64,000 nt of DNA from Hansschlegelia beijingensis (lineage in GTDB: Bacteria; Pseudomonadota; Alphaproteobacteria; Rhizobiales; Methylopilaceae), in contig NZ_JACIDR010000005.1 in assembly GCF_014196425.1 (NCBI RefSeq), positions 62,001-126,000 on the forward strand. The letters are read 5' to 3'. Below, piece after piece: positions 8,057 through 17,241 of this stretch. The translations under genes and the position numbers were made by a program. The notes below the pieces were generated by a model. That model saw nothing but the letters and a program-made list of their open reading frames with translations. It ran no database searches and was not told the DNA's origin. Position 1 is the stretch's first letter, and each line of letters starts with the position of its first letter.

Positions 8057-9652
8057 ATGACCCAGACCCAGAACGCCTTCGCTCCTCTTCGCCGGCCCAT
8101 CTTCGTCGTGCTGTGGGTCGCGACGGTCGTCGGCAACATCGGATCCTTCATGCGCGACGTCGCGAGCGCCTGGCTCGTGACGGACCTCGCGGCCTCGCCC
8201 GTCGCGGTCTCGCTGGTGCAGGCGGCCGCGACGCTGCCCATCTTCCTGCTGGCGATCCCCGCCGGCGTCCTCTCCGACATCATCGACCGCCGAAAGCTCC
8301 TGATCGCCATCCAGGCGCTGCTCGGGACGACCAGCCTGACGCTCGCAATCCTTGCCGCTTCGGGCGGCCTGACGGTCTATTCCCTCGTCGCGCTCACCTT
8401 CGTGGGCGGCGTCGGCGCGGCCCTGATGGGCCCGACCTGGCAGTCGATCGTGCCCGAGCTCGTGCCGCGGGGAGAGCTCCGCGACGCGGTGGCGCTGAAT
8501 TCGCTCGGCATCAACGTCGCACGCTCGATCGGGCCGGCCGCGGGCGGCGTCCTGCTCGGCGTCGCGGGCGCCGCAGCGACCTATGGCGTCGACGTCGCCT
8601 CCTATCTGCTGGTGATCGCCGCCCTGCTCTGGTGGCCGCGGCCGAAGGCGGCCGAGGACGTTCTCGCCGAGCGCTTCCCGGGCGCCTTCCGGGCGGGGCT
8701 TCGCTACGCCAAGGCGAGCCGCGAACTGCATCGCGTGCTGTTCCACGCCGGCATCTTCTTCGCCTGCGCCAGCGCCGTCTGGGCGCTTCTGCCGCTGGTC
8801 GCCCGCAGCCTGCTGGGGGGCGACGCGAGCTTCTACGGTCTGCTGCTTGGCGCGGTGGGGCTCGGCGCCATCCTGGGCGCCCTGGTGATGCCGAGCCTTC
8901 GCGCCCGGCTCGGAGCGGACGGACTGCTGCTGTCCGCCGCGATCGTCGCGGCCCTGGTGATGGCCGGCCTCTCCTTCGCGCCCCCGAAGCCCGTCGCCCT
9001 CGCCGGCCTCCTGCTGCTCGGCGTCGCCTGGATCGTCGCGCTGACGACGCTGAACGGCGCCGCGCAGGCGATCCTGCCGAACTGGGTGCGCGGGCGTGGG
9101 CTCGCCGTCTATCTCACGGTCTTCAACGGGGCGATGACGGGCGGGAGCGTCCTGTGGGGTCTGGTCGCCTATCGCCTCGGCGTCGCGTCGACCCTGCTGG
9201 TCGCGGCCGCGTGCCTTGCCGCCGCAGGCCTGCTGCTGCGTCGCCGCGCGCTGCCGAAGGGCGAGACGGACCTCACGCCCTCGAACCATTGGCCGGAGCC
9301 CCTGACGGCCGCCCCCGTGGAGCACGACCGCGGCCCGGTGCTGATCCAGATCGAGTACCGGGTGCGCCGGGAGGACCGGGTCGGGTTTCTCGAGGCCATG
9401 GCGAGGCTCGCCGACGAAAGGCGGCGCGACGGCGCCTATGCGTGCGGCGTGACGGAGGACGCCGAGGATCCGGAGAAGATCGTCGAGTGGTTCCTGGTCG
9501 AGAGCTGGGCCGAGCACCTTCGCCAGCACAAGCGCGTCTCCAACGCCGACGCGGACCTGCAGCAGGCGACCCGGCGCTTCCATGTCGGTCCCGGGGCTCC
9601 GGTCGTGCGCCACCTGCTTGGCCTCGACCTGAAGACCGTCGCGGCGGGCTGA
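8057..9652 (+). CDS. MFS transporter (MFS_3) fused to a C-terminal antibiotic-monooxygenase-like domain
   Basis: A 531-residue inner-membrane protein. Residues 1 to about 410 contain twelve hydrophobic segments of an MFS_3/enterobactin-exporter-like carrier, starting with FAPLRRPIFVVLW and carrying the loop motif GVLSDIIDRRK. Residues about 425–520 form a soluble ferredoxin-like alpha/beta domain similar to ABM or dimeric-barrel proteins. This fusion recurs in alphaproteobacterial MFS_3 proteins; the tail may be a dimerisation or sensing module rather than an enzyme. Likely role: drug or metabolite efflux. It is co-oriented with the hydrolase genes upstream and is followed after seven bases by the outer-membrane channel gene. 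Confidence 0.88.
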   Translation: MTQTQNAFAPLRRPIFVVLWVATVVGNIGSFMRDVASAWLVTDLAASPVAVSLVQAAATLPIFLLAIPAGVLSDIIDRRKLLIAIQALLGTTSLTLAILAASGGLTVYSLVALTFVGGVGAALMGPTWQSIVPELVPRGELRDAVALNSLGINVARSIGPAAGGVLLGVAGAAATYGVDVASYLLVIAALLWWPRPKAAEDVLAERFPGAFRAGLRYAKASRELHRVLFHAGIFFACASAVWALLPLVARSLLGGDASFYGLLLGAVGLGAILGALVMPSLRARLGADGLLLSAAIVAALVMAGLSFAPPKPVALAGLLLLGVAWIVALTTLNGAAQAILPNWVRGRGLAVYLTVFNGAMTGGSVLWGLVAYRLGVASTLLVAAACLAAAGLLLRRRALPKGETDLTPSNHWPEPLTAAPVEHDRGPVLIQIEYRVRREDRVGFLEAMARLADERRRDGAYACGVTEDAEDPEKIVEWFLVESWAEHLRQHKRVSNADADLQQATRRFHVGPGAPVVRHLLGLDLKTVAAG

Positions 9653-9659
9653 CGGGACC

Positions 9660-11048
9660 GTGCTCCGCGCCCTCCGGACGGCCGCCGCGGCGGCCGTCGT
9701 CGGCGCGGCGGTCGCCGCCCCGGCGGCCGCCGAGCCGCCGTCCTTCTCGAACAACCGGGCGGACGAGGACTGGGGCGCCCTCCGGGATCCGGCCAACCGC
9801 ACCGGCGCGGCATGGGAGTCGTTCAAGTTCCTGCCCCTCGACGCCGCGGGAGCAAGCTTTCTGACGCTGGGCGCCGACCTGCGGCTCCGGTTCGAGCGCT
9901 ACGACAACAATTTCGATTCCGCGAAGCCCGACGAGGGGTACGGCTGGACGCGGATCATGCCCTATGCGGAACTCCGTCTCGGGCCGCACCTCCGTGTCTT
10001 CGGCCAGGCGCTGGGCGCGTGGGCGGACCGCAGCGCGCTGACCGAGGGGCCGGTGGACGAGACCGGGCTCGAGGTCCTGCAAGGCTTCGCGGAGCTCGCC
10101 GGGCCGGCGGGCACGGGCGAGCTTTCGGTCCGGGCCGGCCGGCAGATGGTCGCCTTCGGATCGGAGCGCCTGATCGGCCTGCGCTTCGGGCCGAACGTGC
10201 CGCTGTCGTTCGACGGCGCGCGGGCGCGGCTGCAGCTCGGCGGCTGGACCGCCGACGCGTTCGCCTATCGCCCCGTCGCGAACGCGCCGGGGGACTTCGA
10301 CGACCGCGCCGACCTCGGCCGCAAGGTCTACGGCCTGTACGCCACCCGCGCTTCGCCCGAAATCGCGCCGAACGCCGGCCTCGATCTCTACTGGATCGGA
10401 TATGAGCGCGAGGACGCGCGCTTTGACAGCGGCGTCGCCGACGAGCGACGGCAGACCTTCGGGGCCCGGTTTTTCGGCTCGCTCGACGGCTGGAGCTGGA
10501 ACCACGAGGCGATGCTGCAACTCGGCTCCTTCGGCCGGGAGAGCATCTTCGCCTGGTCGGTGGCGACGGACACCCGCTACACCTTCTCCACAGTTCCCCT
10601 TGGGCCGTTCGTCGAGCTCAAGGCCAACGTCATCAGCGGCGACGGCGGGCCGGGCGGCCGCCTCGGCACGTTCAACGCGCTGTTCCCCAAGGGCAAGTAT
10701 TTCGGAGAGATCGGGCTGATCGGCCCCGCCAACCTCATCAACCTGCATCCGGTCATCGGGGTGTCGCTCGGGTCGGGCTGGTCGCTGACGGCGGCCGCCG
10801 TCTTCTACTGGCGCCAGTCGCTCGACGACGGCGTCTACGGCAATCCCGGAAACCTCATCCGCCCGTCGGCCGGGAGCCGGGCGCGCTATGTGGGGACGCA
10901 GGCCGAGATCGTTCTGGGCTGGGAGGCGACGCGGAACATCACGCTCGAGTTGTCCTCCGCCGTCTTCGAACCCGGCCGCTTCCTGAGCGAGACCGGCCCC
11001 GGAAAGACCGTCCGCTTCGTCGGCGGAGAGATCCAGTTCCGTTACTAG
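9660..11048 (+). CDS. Alginate-export-family outer membrane protein
   Basis: Outer-membrane beta-barrel of 462 residues in the alginate_exp (AlgE-like) family. A Sec signal peptide of about 23 residues ends at AAA before EPPSF. The mature protein alternates hydrophobic and polar residues as in amphipathic strands, with the family stretch LGADLRLRFERYDNNF near its start, and ends in an aromatic-rich strand (GGEIQFRY). No alginate biosynthesis gene is nearby, so it is better read as a channel for a small anionic compound. GTG start seven bases after the transporter stop: the two probably share a transcript and may give inner- and outer-membrane steps of one export or uptake route. Confidence 0.82.
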   Translation: MLRALRTAAAAAVVGAAVAAPAAAEPPSFSNNRADEDWGALRDPANRTGAAWESFKFLPLDAAGASFLTLGADLRLRFERYDNNFDSAKPDEGYGWTRIMPYAELRLGPHLRVFGQALGAWADRSALTEGPVDETGLEVLQGFAELAGPAGTGELSVRAGRQMVAFGSERLIGLRFGPNVPLSFDGARARLQLGGWTADAFAYRPVANAPGDFDDRADLGRKVYGLYATRASPEIAPNAGLDLYWIGYEREDARFDSGVADERRQTFGARFFGSLDGWSWNHEAMLQLGSFGRESIFAWSVATDTRYTFSTVPLGPFVELKANVISGDGGPGGRLGTFNALFPKGKYFGEIGLIGPANLINLHPVIGVSLGSGWSLTAAAVFYWRQSLDDGVYGNPGNLIRPSAGSRARYVGTQAEIVLGWEATRNITLELSSAVFEPGRFLSETGPGKTVRFVGGEIQFRY

Positions 11049-11223
11049 AACCGGTCCTGCACTGCGGCCCGCGACGGCGCCGGGCCTGCGCCCCGGCGTC
11101 GCTTGGCCCTCACGCCGCCCGGATGGCCTCTTTGCCTCTCCCGTCATGGTGGAGCGAGTGGACAAGGCTCCCGTTCAGCGTAGGAACCGGTGAGCGGGAC
11201 CCGCGTCGCGAGGAGGATCAGCC

Positions 11224-12150
11224 ATGGCGCAGCAGAATTTCGACGACGTCGCGACGCTCGGCGCGCGGATCGCGAACCTCCGCCAGGACGGAGGTTACGC
11301 GCTCGGCGTCGAGACCGAGCAGGGCGTGCTGGACGTCGGCGCGACGGCTCGGGCCTTCGGGCTTCCGGCGCCGACCGACGTCGACGACCTCCTCCAGAAT
11401 GGGCGCGGCGCGGAGCTTCGCGCGGTCATCGAGGCCGCGAAGGCGGCGCCGGCCGACGCCGTCCTGCTCGACCTTTCGGCCGTGGCCTTCGCGCCGCTCG
11501 TGACGCGGCCGGAGAAGATCATCTGCATGGGCTTCAACTACCGGGAGCACGCCCACGAGACCGGCACGCCGATCCCGAAGATCCCGCCGCTGTTCAACAA
11601 GTTCAACAACGCGCTCAACCACCATGGGGGCACGATCGCGCTGCCCACGCGGGTGGCGCGCCATTTCGACTTTGAAACCGAACTCGTCATCGTTTTCGGC
11701 CGGGAGTGCCGCGACGCGACGGAGGAGAACGCCCTCGACTTCGTCGCCGGCTACGCCACCGGCAACGATTTCAGCGCGCGCGACCTGCAGACGGCGACCT
11801 CGCAGTTCATGATCGGCAAGACGTCCGACGGCTTCGCGCCGATCGGCCCCTGGCTCGTCACCCGCGACAGGGTGGCGGACCCCAACGACCTGAAGCTCAA
11901 GACCGTGGTGAACGGCCAGATCCGGCAGGACTGGTCGACCAACGACATGATCTTCAACTGCCGCCAGCTGATCAGCTTCGCGTCCGGGATCATGACGCTG
12001 AAGCCCGGCGACGTGATGTTCACCGGCACGCCCCAGGGGGTGATCTTCGGAGAGAAAGCCCCGCCGGAGGAGCGCCGCTGGCTGCGGGCGGGAGATGAGA
12101 TCGTGTCGACGCTCGAGGGCCTCGGCGACCTCAGGTTCACGCTGACCTGA
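11224..12150 (+). CDS. Fumarylacetoacetate hydrolase-family protein
   Basis: Protein of 308 residues with the FAH C-terminal catalytic domain. It shows the opening KIICMGFNYREHAHETG, the metal-binding acids in FDFETELVIVFG (E151 and E153) and NDFSARDLQ (D182), and the closing SFASGIMTLKPGDVMFTGTP. Such enzymes use Mg or Mn to cleave C–C bonds of 2,4-diketo acids, or act as oxaloacetate decarboxylase or hydratase; the exact substrate is not readable. GGAGGATCAGCC precedes the ATG. It ends 120 bases before the phosphonate operon, but the LysR-site-like motif lies after its stop, so it is probably not part of that regulon. Confidence 0.9.
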   Translation: MAQQNFDDVATLGARIANLRQDGGYALGVETEQGVLDVGATARAFGLPAPTDVDDLLQNGRGAELRAVIEAAKAAPADAVLLDLSAVAFAPLVTRPEKIICMGFNYREHAHETGTPIPKIPPLFNKFNNALNHHGGTIALPTRVARHFDFETELVIVFGRECRDATEENALDFVAGYATGNDFSARDLQTATSQFMIGKTSDGFAPIGPWLVTRDRVADPNDLKLKTVVNGQIRQDWSTNDMIFNCRQLISFASGIMTLKPGDVMFTGTPQGVIFGEKAPPEERRWLRAGDEIVSTLEGLGDLRFTLT

Positions 12151-12175
12151 TCCGCGCGGGGGGCTAAGCGTCCGG

Positions 12176-12217
12176 CATAGCTTTTCTGTATGGCGGTCGC
12201 TCCAACTATCAATTGGA
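12176..12217 (+). promoter_or_regulatory. Probable LysR-type regulator site upstream of the phosphonate operon
   Basis: A bipartite element: CATAGCTTTT followed by TAT and GC, and, starting 32 bases after its first base, ATCAATTGGA. The same two ten-base blocks at exactly the same spacing occur at 17014–17055 over the start of the LysR gene of this cluster. Conservation of the blocks but not of the bases between them is what a regulator with two contact regions leaves. It lies 56 bases before the dehydrogenase ATG. Confidence 0.65.
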
Positions 12218-12242
12218 ATGCGACAGCGATTGGCTGTCCTTT

Positions 12243-12267
12243 CTCCCCGACAGTCCTTGTCGGGGAG
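12243..12267 (+). promoter_or_regulatory. Hairpin covering the ribosome-binding site of the dehydrogenase gene
   Basis: CTCCCCGACA and TGTCGGGGAG form a perfect ten-base stem with a five-base loop (GTCCT). The 3' arm contains GGGGAG, part of the Shine-Dalgarno region of the gene starting at 12273. Folding would hide the ribosome-binding site, so translation may be regulated, or the stem may be a chance or repeat-derived palindrome. No T-run follows. Confidence 0.5.
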
Positions 12268-12272
12268 CGGAG

Positions 12273-13382
12273 ATGTCGGCGGCGTGGGGATACGCGAACC
12301 CGGTCAGGGTGACCTTCGGGGAGGACGCAGCCTCCGCGATCCGCGAGAAGGTGGCGGGGCGCAGCTACTGCCTGCTCACCTATAACGATCACCCCTATTT
12401 CGACGAGATGGTCGAGGCGATCTCCCGGGCCGCCGGCGCGCCGGCGGTGGTGGTGCGCGACGTCGAGCCGAACCCGAGCTTCATCGGCCTGAGCACCGCC
12501 TGCCGCTCCTACGGCGCGGCGCCCACGGCGCCGGAAGTCATCGTCGCCTTCGGCGGCGGTTCCGTGATCGACACCGCCAAGGTGCTCGCCGCCGCCGGCT
12601 CAGACTTCGGACGGGTTCAGGCGTTCCTCGAAGGCCGCGCCGGAGCGGAGACGCTGAGCGCGACCCCGATCATCGCCGTGCCGACCACTGCGGGCACCGG
12701 AAGCGAGGTCACCAGCTGGGCGACCGTCTGGGACACCGAGGCCAGGAAGAAGTACTCGCTGAACCGGCCGAACCTCTATCCCGAGCATGCGATCCTCGAC
12801 CCGAAGGCGTCGCTCGCCGCGCCCCGCGGCCTGACCATGTCGACCGGCCTCGACGCCCTCAGCCACGCGCTTGAGAGCATCTGGAACGTCAACGCCAATC
12901 CGGTTTCGGCCAATCACGCCGTGTTCGCCGCGACCGAGATCCTCGACGCACTTCCGAAGCTGCTCGACCGGCTCGACGACGTGGCGCTGCGCGTGCGCGT
13001 GGCCCAGGCGAGCCTCTTCGCCGGGCTCTCCTTCTCGAACACGAAGACGGCGCTCGCCCATTCGCTGTCCTACTACCTCACGCTGAACCACGGCACGGTG
13101 CACGGCATCGCCTGCTCATTCAGCCTGCCGGCGGTCATGCGCAGCGTGATCGGCCGGAACGCGGCTTGCGACGCGACCCTCCAGCGCATCTTCGGCCACG
13201 ATCTCCACGTGGGGGCCGACAAGCTCGAGGCCTTCCTGAAGGCGCTCGGCGTCGCCACCCGCGCCACGGATTACGGAGTGACGCAGAATGACTGGCTGGC
13301 GGCGATCGAAGACGCCCTGAAGGGCGAGCGCGGCCTGAACTTCATCGGCAGCCGCGACGCCGTGCTCGCGGCGGCCGCCTGA
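12273..13382 (+). CDS. Iron-containing alcohol dehydrogenase, probable phosphonoacetaldehyde reductase
   Basis: Group III metal-dependent alcohol dehydrogenase of 369 residues. The nucleotide-binding GGGSVID motif lies near residue 95. Metal ligands can be placed at D194, H198, H263 and H277 (DALSH, LAHSL, NHGTVH), numbering almost identical to that of E. coli FucO. It is the first gene of an operon with phnA and phnY, so it most plausibly interconverts phosphonoacetaldehyde and 2-hydroxyethylphosphonate, the reaction of PhpC-like enzymes. That would either let hydroxyethylphosphonate enter the pathway or drain excess aldehyde. The family is certain; the substrate is inferred from context. 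The ATG follows GGGGAGCGGAG. Confidence 0.82.
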   Translation: MSAAWGYANPVRVTFGEDAASAIREKVAGRSYCLLTYNDHPYFDEMVEAISRAAGAPAVVVRDVEPNPSFIGLSTACRSYGAAPTAPEVIVAFGGGSVIDTAKVLAAAGSDFGRVQAFLEGRAGAETLSATPIIAVPTTAGTGSEVTSWATVWDTEARKKYSLNRPNLYPEHAILDPKASLAAPRGLTMSTGLDALSHALESIWNVNANPVSANHAVFAATEILDALPKLLDRLDDVALRVRVAQASLFAGLSFSNTKTALAHSLSYYLTLNHGTVHGIACSFSLPAVMRSVIGRNAACDATLQRIFGHDLHVGADKLEAFLKALGVATRATDYGVTQNDWLAAIEDALKGERGLNFIGSRDAVLAAAA

Positions 13383-13392
13383 GGAGAGCATC

Positions 13393-14643
13393 ATGAACAT
13401 GCACGCCAACACCGGCGCCGACGTCGTGGCGAACGGCCGGAGCTACAGGCGGCCGGAACGGCCCGTGGTCGTGATCTGCATCGACGGCTCCGAGCCCGGC
13501 TATATCGAGCGCGCGATCGAGGCCGGCCTCGCCCCGAACCTCGACCGCCTGATGAAGACCGGCGCGAACACGACCGCGCTGTCGGTCATCCCGAGCTTCA
13601 CCAATCCGAACAACCTGTCGATCATCACCGGCCGTCCGCCGGCGATGCACGGGATCGCCGGCAATTTCTTCTACGACCGAGACGCCGGCGTCGAAGTGAT
13701 GATGAACGACGCCCGGTTCCTGCGCGCGCCCACCATCCTGGCCGCGTTCCAGAAGGCCGGCATGAAGGTCGCGATGGTGACCGCCAAGGACAAGCTGCGC
13801 GTCCTGCTCGGCAAGGGCCTCGATTTCACCTACGGAACCGCGATCGCGTTCTCGTCGGAGAAGGCGGACAAGGCGAATCTCGTCGAAAACGGGATCGAGA
13901 ACGTGCTCGAATTCGTCGGACTGCCGCTGCCGGAGGTTTACTCGGCCGACCTGTCGGAGTTCGTGTTCGCCGCCGGCGTGAAGCTCCTGAAGACCTTCCG
14001 CCCGGACGTCATGTACCTCTCGACCACGGATTACGTGCAGCACAAGGCGGCACCGGGCTCCGAGGTCGCGAACGCCTTCTACGCGATGTTCGACCGCTAT
14101 GTCGGCGAACTCGACGCAACAGGCTGCACGCTCGTCATGACCGCCGACCACGGCATGAACGACAAGCATCTCCCGGACGGCTCTCCCGCCGTGATCTACC
14201 TGCAGGAGATCCTGGACGCGACGCTCGGCGCGGGCGCCACGCGGGTGATCCTGCCGATCACCGATCCCTACGTCGCCCATCACGGCGCGCTCGGCTCGTT
14301 CGCGACCGTCTATGTCGACGCGGCGATGAAGCCGGCCGTGATCGAGGTCGCCAGGGCGATCGAGGGCGTAACGGTCGCGATCACGGCCGAGGAGGCGTGC
14401 GAGCGCTTCGAGCTGCCGGCGGACCGCATCGGCGACGTCGTGGTGCTCTCCGACCGCAACAAGGCGCTCGGCGCGTCGGCGGCGAAGCACGATCTGTCCG
14501 GCCTCACCGAGCCGCTCCGCAGCCACGGCGGCCTCACCGAGCAGACCGTGCCGATGATCGCGAACCGCCCGATCGAAGTTCCGGCCGGGCGGACCCTGCG
14601 CAATTTCGACGTCTTCGACGTCGCGCTCAACCTGGTCCGGTGA
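13393..14643 (+). CDS. phnA: Phosphonoacetate hydrolase
   Basis: Alkaline-phosphatase-superfamily enzyme of 416 residues that cleaves the C–P bond of phosphonoacetate to acetate and phosphate with two zinc ions. The nucleophile T70 is in PSFTNPNN. Metal ligands are visible in CIDGSEP (D31), STTDYVQH and TADHGMND, and a later RSHGGL. Length and motifs match the characterised Sinorhizobium meliloti PhnA. It follows the dehydrogenase by ten bases with GAGGAGAG before the ATG, and its stop overlaps the phnY start. It is cytoplasmic and acts last in the AEP degradation route. Confidence 0.95.
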   Translation: MNMHANTGADVVANGRSYRRPERPVVVICIDGSEPGYIERAIEAGLAPNLDRLMKTGANTTALSVIPSFTNPNNLSIITGRPPAMHGIAGNFFYDRDAGVEVMMNDARFLRAPTILAAFQKAGMKVAMVTAKDKLRVLLGKGLDFTYGTAIAFSSEKADKANLVENGIENVLEFVGLPLPEVYSADLSEFVFAAGVKLLKTFRPDVMYLSTTDYVQHKAAPGSEVANAFYAMFDRYVGELDATGCTLVMTADHGMNDKHLPDGSPAVIYLQEILDATLGAGATRVILPITDPYVAHHGALGSFATVYVDAAMKPAVIEVARAIEGVTVAITAEEACERFELPADRIGDVVVLSDRNKALGASAAKHDLSGLTEPLRSHGGLTEQTVPMIANRPIEVPAGRTLRNFDVFDVALNLVR

Positions 14644-16100
14644 TGCCCATGAACGTCATCGTCAAGCCGCCCTTCCGCCGCGAGGCCATGCGGATCGCGG
14701 GCAAGCTCGTCCAGACCGACGACATCGTCGAGGTCTTCCACCCTTACGACAACTCCGTCGTCGGCACGGTGCCGGCGGCGCGGCCGGAGCACGTGCGCGA
14801 CGCCTTCGCGAAGGCTCGCGCGTTCAAGCCGAAGCTCACCCGCTACGAGCGTCAGCAGATCCTGCAGAGAACCGCCGAGATCCTGCGGGACCGCAAGGAG
14901 GAGTTCGCCCGCCTCATCGTCGCCGAGACAGGGCTCTGCTGGAAGGACGGGCTTTACGAGGCCTCGCGCGCCTATGACGTCTGGTCGTTCGCGGCGCAGC
15001 TCACGATCAGGGACGACGGCGAGATCTACGCCTGCGACATCTCCCCGATGGGCAAGGCGCGCAAGATCTTCACGACGCGCACGCCCTTGCTCGGCGTCAT
15101 CTCCGCGATCACGCCATTCAATCACCCGCTCAACATGGTGAGCCACAAGCTCGCGCCGGCGATCGCGACCAACAATCGCGTGGTGCTGAAGCCGACGGAG
15201 CTGACGCCGCTGACCGCTCTCGCGCTCGCCGACGTGCTGTACGAGGCGGGGTTGCCGCCCGAGATGCTGTCGGTCGTGACCGGCAACCCCTCCACCATGG
15301 GCGACGCCATGATCACCGACCCGGACGCCGATCTCGTGACGTTCACGGGCTCTGTGCGCGTCGGTAAGCACATCGCGAACACCGCGGGCTACAAGCGCGT
15401 CGTGCTGGAGCTCGGCGGCAACGACCCGCTGATCGTCATGGAGGACGCCGACCTCGACAAGGCGGCGGAGCTCGCGGTGGCGGGCGCCACCAGGAACTCC
15501 GGCCAGCGCTGCACGGCGGTGAAGCGCATTCTCGTGGTGAACGCCGTCGCCGACGAATTCTCGAAGCTCGTGGCGGAGATAGCGAAGACGCTGAAGTCGG
15601 GCGATCCGCTCGACCCTTCCACCGACGTCGGCACGGTGATCAACGAGCGCTCGGCCATCCTGTTCGAGAACAGGGTCAACGCGGCGGTCGAGCTCGGCGC
15701 CGAGGTGCTGCATGGCGCGCCGCGCCAGGGCGCGCTGTTCGCCCCGACCGTGGTCGATCACGTGCCCTATGACTGCGAGCTGGTGCGCGAGGAGACCTTC
15801 GGGCCGGTGATCCCGATCATCCGCTGCCCCGGCGACATCGCGGAGGTGATCCGCATCTCGAATTCGACCGCCTACGGCCTGTCGTCGGGCGTGTGCACGG
15901 ACCGCCTCGACTACATCAACCGCTTCGTCACGGAGCTCGAGGTCGGGACAGTGAACGTGTGGGAAGCGCCGGGCTACCGGATCGAGATGTCGCCCTTCGG
16001 CGGCATCAAGGATTCCGGCCTCGGCGACAAAGAAGGCGTGGTGGAGGCCATGAAGAGCTTCACCCATGTCCGGACATGGTCGATGCCCTGGACGGCGTGA
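14643..16100 (+). CDS. phnY: Phosphonoacetaldehyde dehydrogenase
   Basis: NAD(P)-dependent aldehyde dehydrogenase of 485 residues. It oxidises phosphonoacetaldehyde to phosphonoacetate, linking PhnW to PhnA. The catalytic cysteine is C290 ([10 protein letters not shown]) and the general base E256 (VLELGG); the cofactor region FTGSVRVGK is intact. The positions agree closely with the S. meliloti PhnY I know. The first ATG overlaps the phnA stop (TGATG); an ATG two codons later is an alternative. The gene converges on the LysR gene with a 22-base gap. Confidence 0.94.
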   Translation: MPMNVIVKPPFRREAMRIAGKLVQTDDIVEVFHPYDNSVVGTVPAARPEHVRDAFAKARAFKPKLTRYERQQILQRTAEILRDRKEEFARLIVAETGLCWKDGLYEASRAYDVWSFAAQLTIRDDGEIYACDISPMGKARKIFTTRTPLLGVISAITPFNHPLNMVSHKLAPAIATNNRVVLKPTELTPLTALALADVLYEAGLPPEMLSVVTGNPSTMGDAMITDPDADLVTFTGSVRVGKHIANTAGYKRVVLELGGNDPLIVMEDADLDKAAELAVAGATRNSGQRCTAVKRILVVNAVADEFSKLVAEIAKTLKSGDPLDPSTDVGTVINERSAILFENRVNAAVELGAEVLHGAPRQGALFAPTVVDHVPYDCELVREETFGPVIPIIRCPGDIAEVIRISNSTAYGLSSGVCTDRLDYINRFVTELEVGTVNVWEAPGYRIEMSPFGGIKDSGLGDKEGVVEAMKSFTHVRTWSMPWTA

Positions 16101-16122
16101 GCGCCCCCGAGGGTCCTCGAGA

Positions 16123-17016
16123 TCACCTGCCCGCTTCGCCTTCGCGCGCTTCGCTCAAGGCGGCGGCGACCTCCATGAACGCGGCGATCAGCCGGGACTG
16201 GACGCGGTCGCGGACGCAGGCGACATGGGCGTGATTGAAGATGCTCGCGTCGGCGATCGGGCGGCACGTCAGGCGCTCGTCGCCCACATACTCCGCGAGC
16301 GAGACGAAGCCGAGGCCCACTCCGCTCGCCACCGCCTCGCGCACGGCCTCGCGGCTGCCAATCTCCATGACGATCTGCGGCGTGACGCCGGCCGTCCTGA
16401 GAGCCGCCTCGCTCGCGCGGCGGGTGTTCGATCCCCGCTCGCGATAAACCATCGGCTGGCCGTCAAGCTGCGCGATCCGCAGGCCGCCGGCCTCTTGCAT
16501 GAGCGGGTGGTCGCGCCGACCAAAGACGACGATCGGATCCTCGCTGTACTGCCGGACCCACAGGCGCGGGTCGTTCTCGACATAGGCGAGCACCGCGACG
16601 TCCGAGCGAAAGTCGAGCAGGCTTTCGAGCACCTCCACCGAGTTGCCGACCGAGACGGAGATCTCGATCTGCGGATAGCGCGCATGGAACGCGACCAGCA
16701 TCTCGGTCACGTGGAACGGGCCGACCGCGCCGACCCTGAGCTTGCCCGTCTTCAGCTCACGGCTCTCGGTCAGGAAGTGCCGGGCGTCGGCCTCCTCGGC
16801 GAACAGGCGGCGCGTGATCTGCTGGAGCTGCCGGCCGGCCTCCGTCAGCCGCATGCGCCCGCCTGCGCGAATGAACAGCTCGACGGAATACGCTTCCTCG
16901 AGCGCGCGGACCTGAGTCGTCAGGGTCGGCTGGCTGACGTTCAGCTGCTGGGAGGCGGCGGTCACGCTCTCCGCTGCGGCGACGGCGTGGAACGAGCGGA
17001 GCTGCGTGAACCTCAT
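16123..17016 (-). CDS. LysR-family regulator of the phosphonate cluster
   Basis: LysR-type regulator of 297 residues. The N-terminal winged helix (FTQLRSFHAVAAAESVTAAS, then SQPTLTTQVRALEE) is followed by a ligand-binding domain beginning GKLRVGAVG. It probably senses AEP, phosphonoacetaldehyde or phosphonoacetate. I chose the ATG six codons inside the open frame because LysR proteins begin just before the first helix. It sits between phnY (convergent) and phnC (divergent). The motif over its start is repeated upstream of the dehydrogenase operon, supporting autoregulation and control of that operon. It could be called PhnR-like, but orthology to the known PhnR is untested. Confidence 0.88.
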   Translation of the reverse strand: MRFTQLRSFHAVAAAESVTAASQQLNVSQPTLTTQVRALEEAYSVELFIRAGGRMRLTEAGRQLQQITRRLFAEEADARHFLTESRELKTGKLRVGAVGPFHVTEMLVAFHARYPQIEISVSVGNSVEVLESLLDFRSDVAVLAYVENDPRLWVRQYSEDPIVVFGRRDHPLMQEAGGLRIAQLDGQPMVYRERGSNTRRASEAALRTAGVTPQIVMEIGSREAVREAVASGVGLGFVSLAEYVGDERLTCRPIADASIFNHAHVACVRDRVQSRLIAAFMEVAAALSEAREGEAGR

Positions 17017-17055
17017 AGCTTTTTCATATAGCAAAAGTCTAAGCGATCAATTGGA
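17014..17055 (-). promoter_or_regulatory. Second copy of the bipartite LysR-site motif, over the LysR start
   Basis: On the plus strand this reads CATAGCTTTT, TAT, GC and then ATCAATTGGA, with the same 32-base offset as at 12176–12217. One block covers the start codon of the LysR gene and the other its promoter region. This fits autorepression, which is usual in LysR regulators, with the same protein acting at the dehydrogenase operon. Confidence 0.65.
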
Positions 17056-17241
17056 GGCGCATCAGCGCGCCGGCCGTAGTCGCCACGTCAGGCGCCAGAG
17101 ATGCGGCCGCGATGGCGCCGCCTCATTCGCAAGCCTCGGGACGATCACTCCGGATCTTTGAAACCGCGGGCCGGGGGTGGGCCACGCGGCCGCTCGCGCC
17201 CGCTTTATCAAGTAATTATCCCCAGATCGCGTCGATTTAGA

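Noticed and set aside
9660-11048. Alginate production locus
   Set aside because: Only an alginate-export-family channel is present, with no polymerase, epimerase or lyase nearby.
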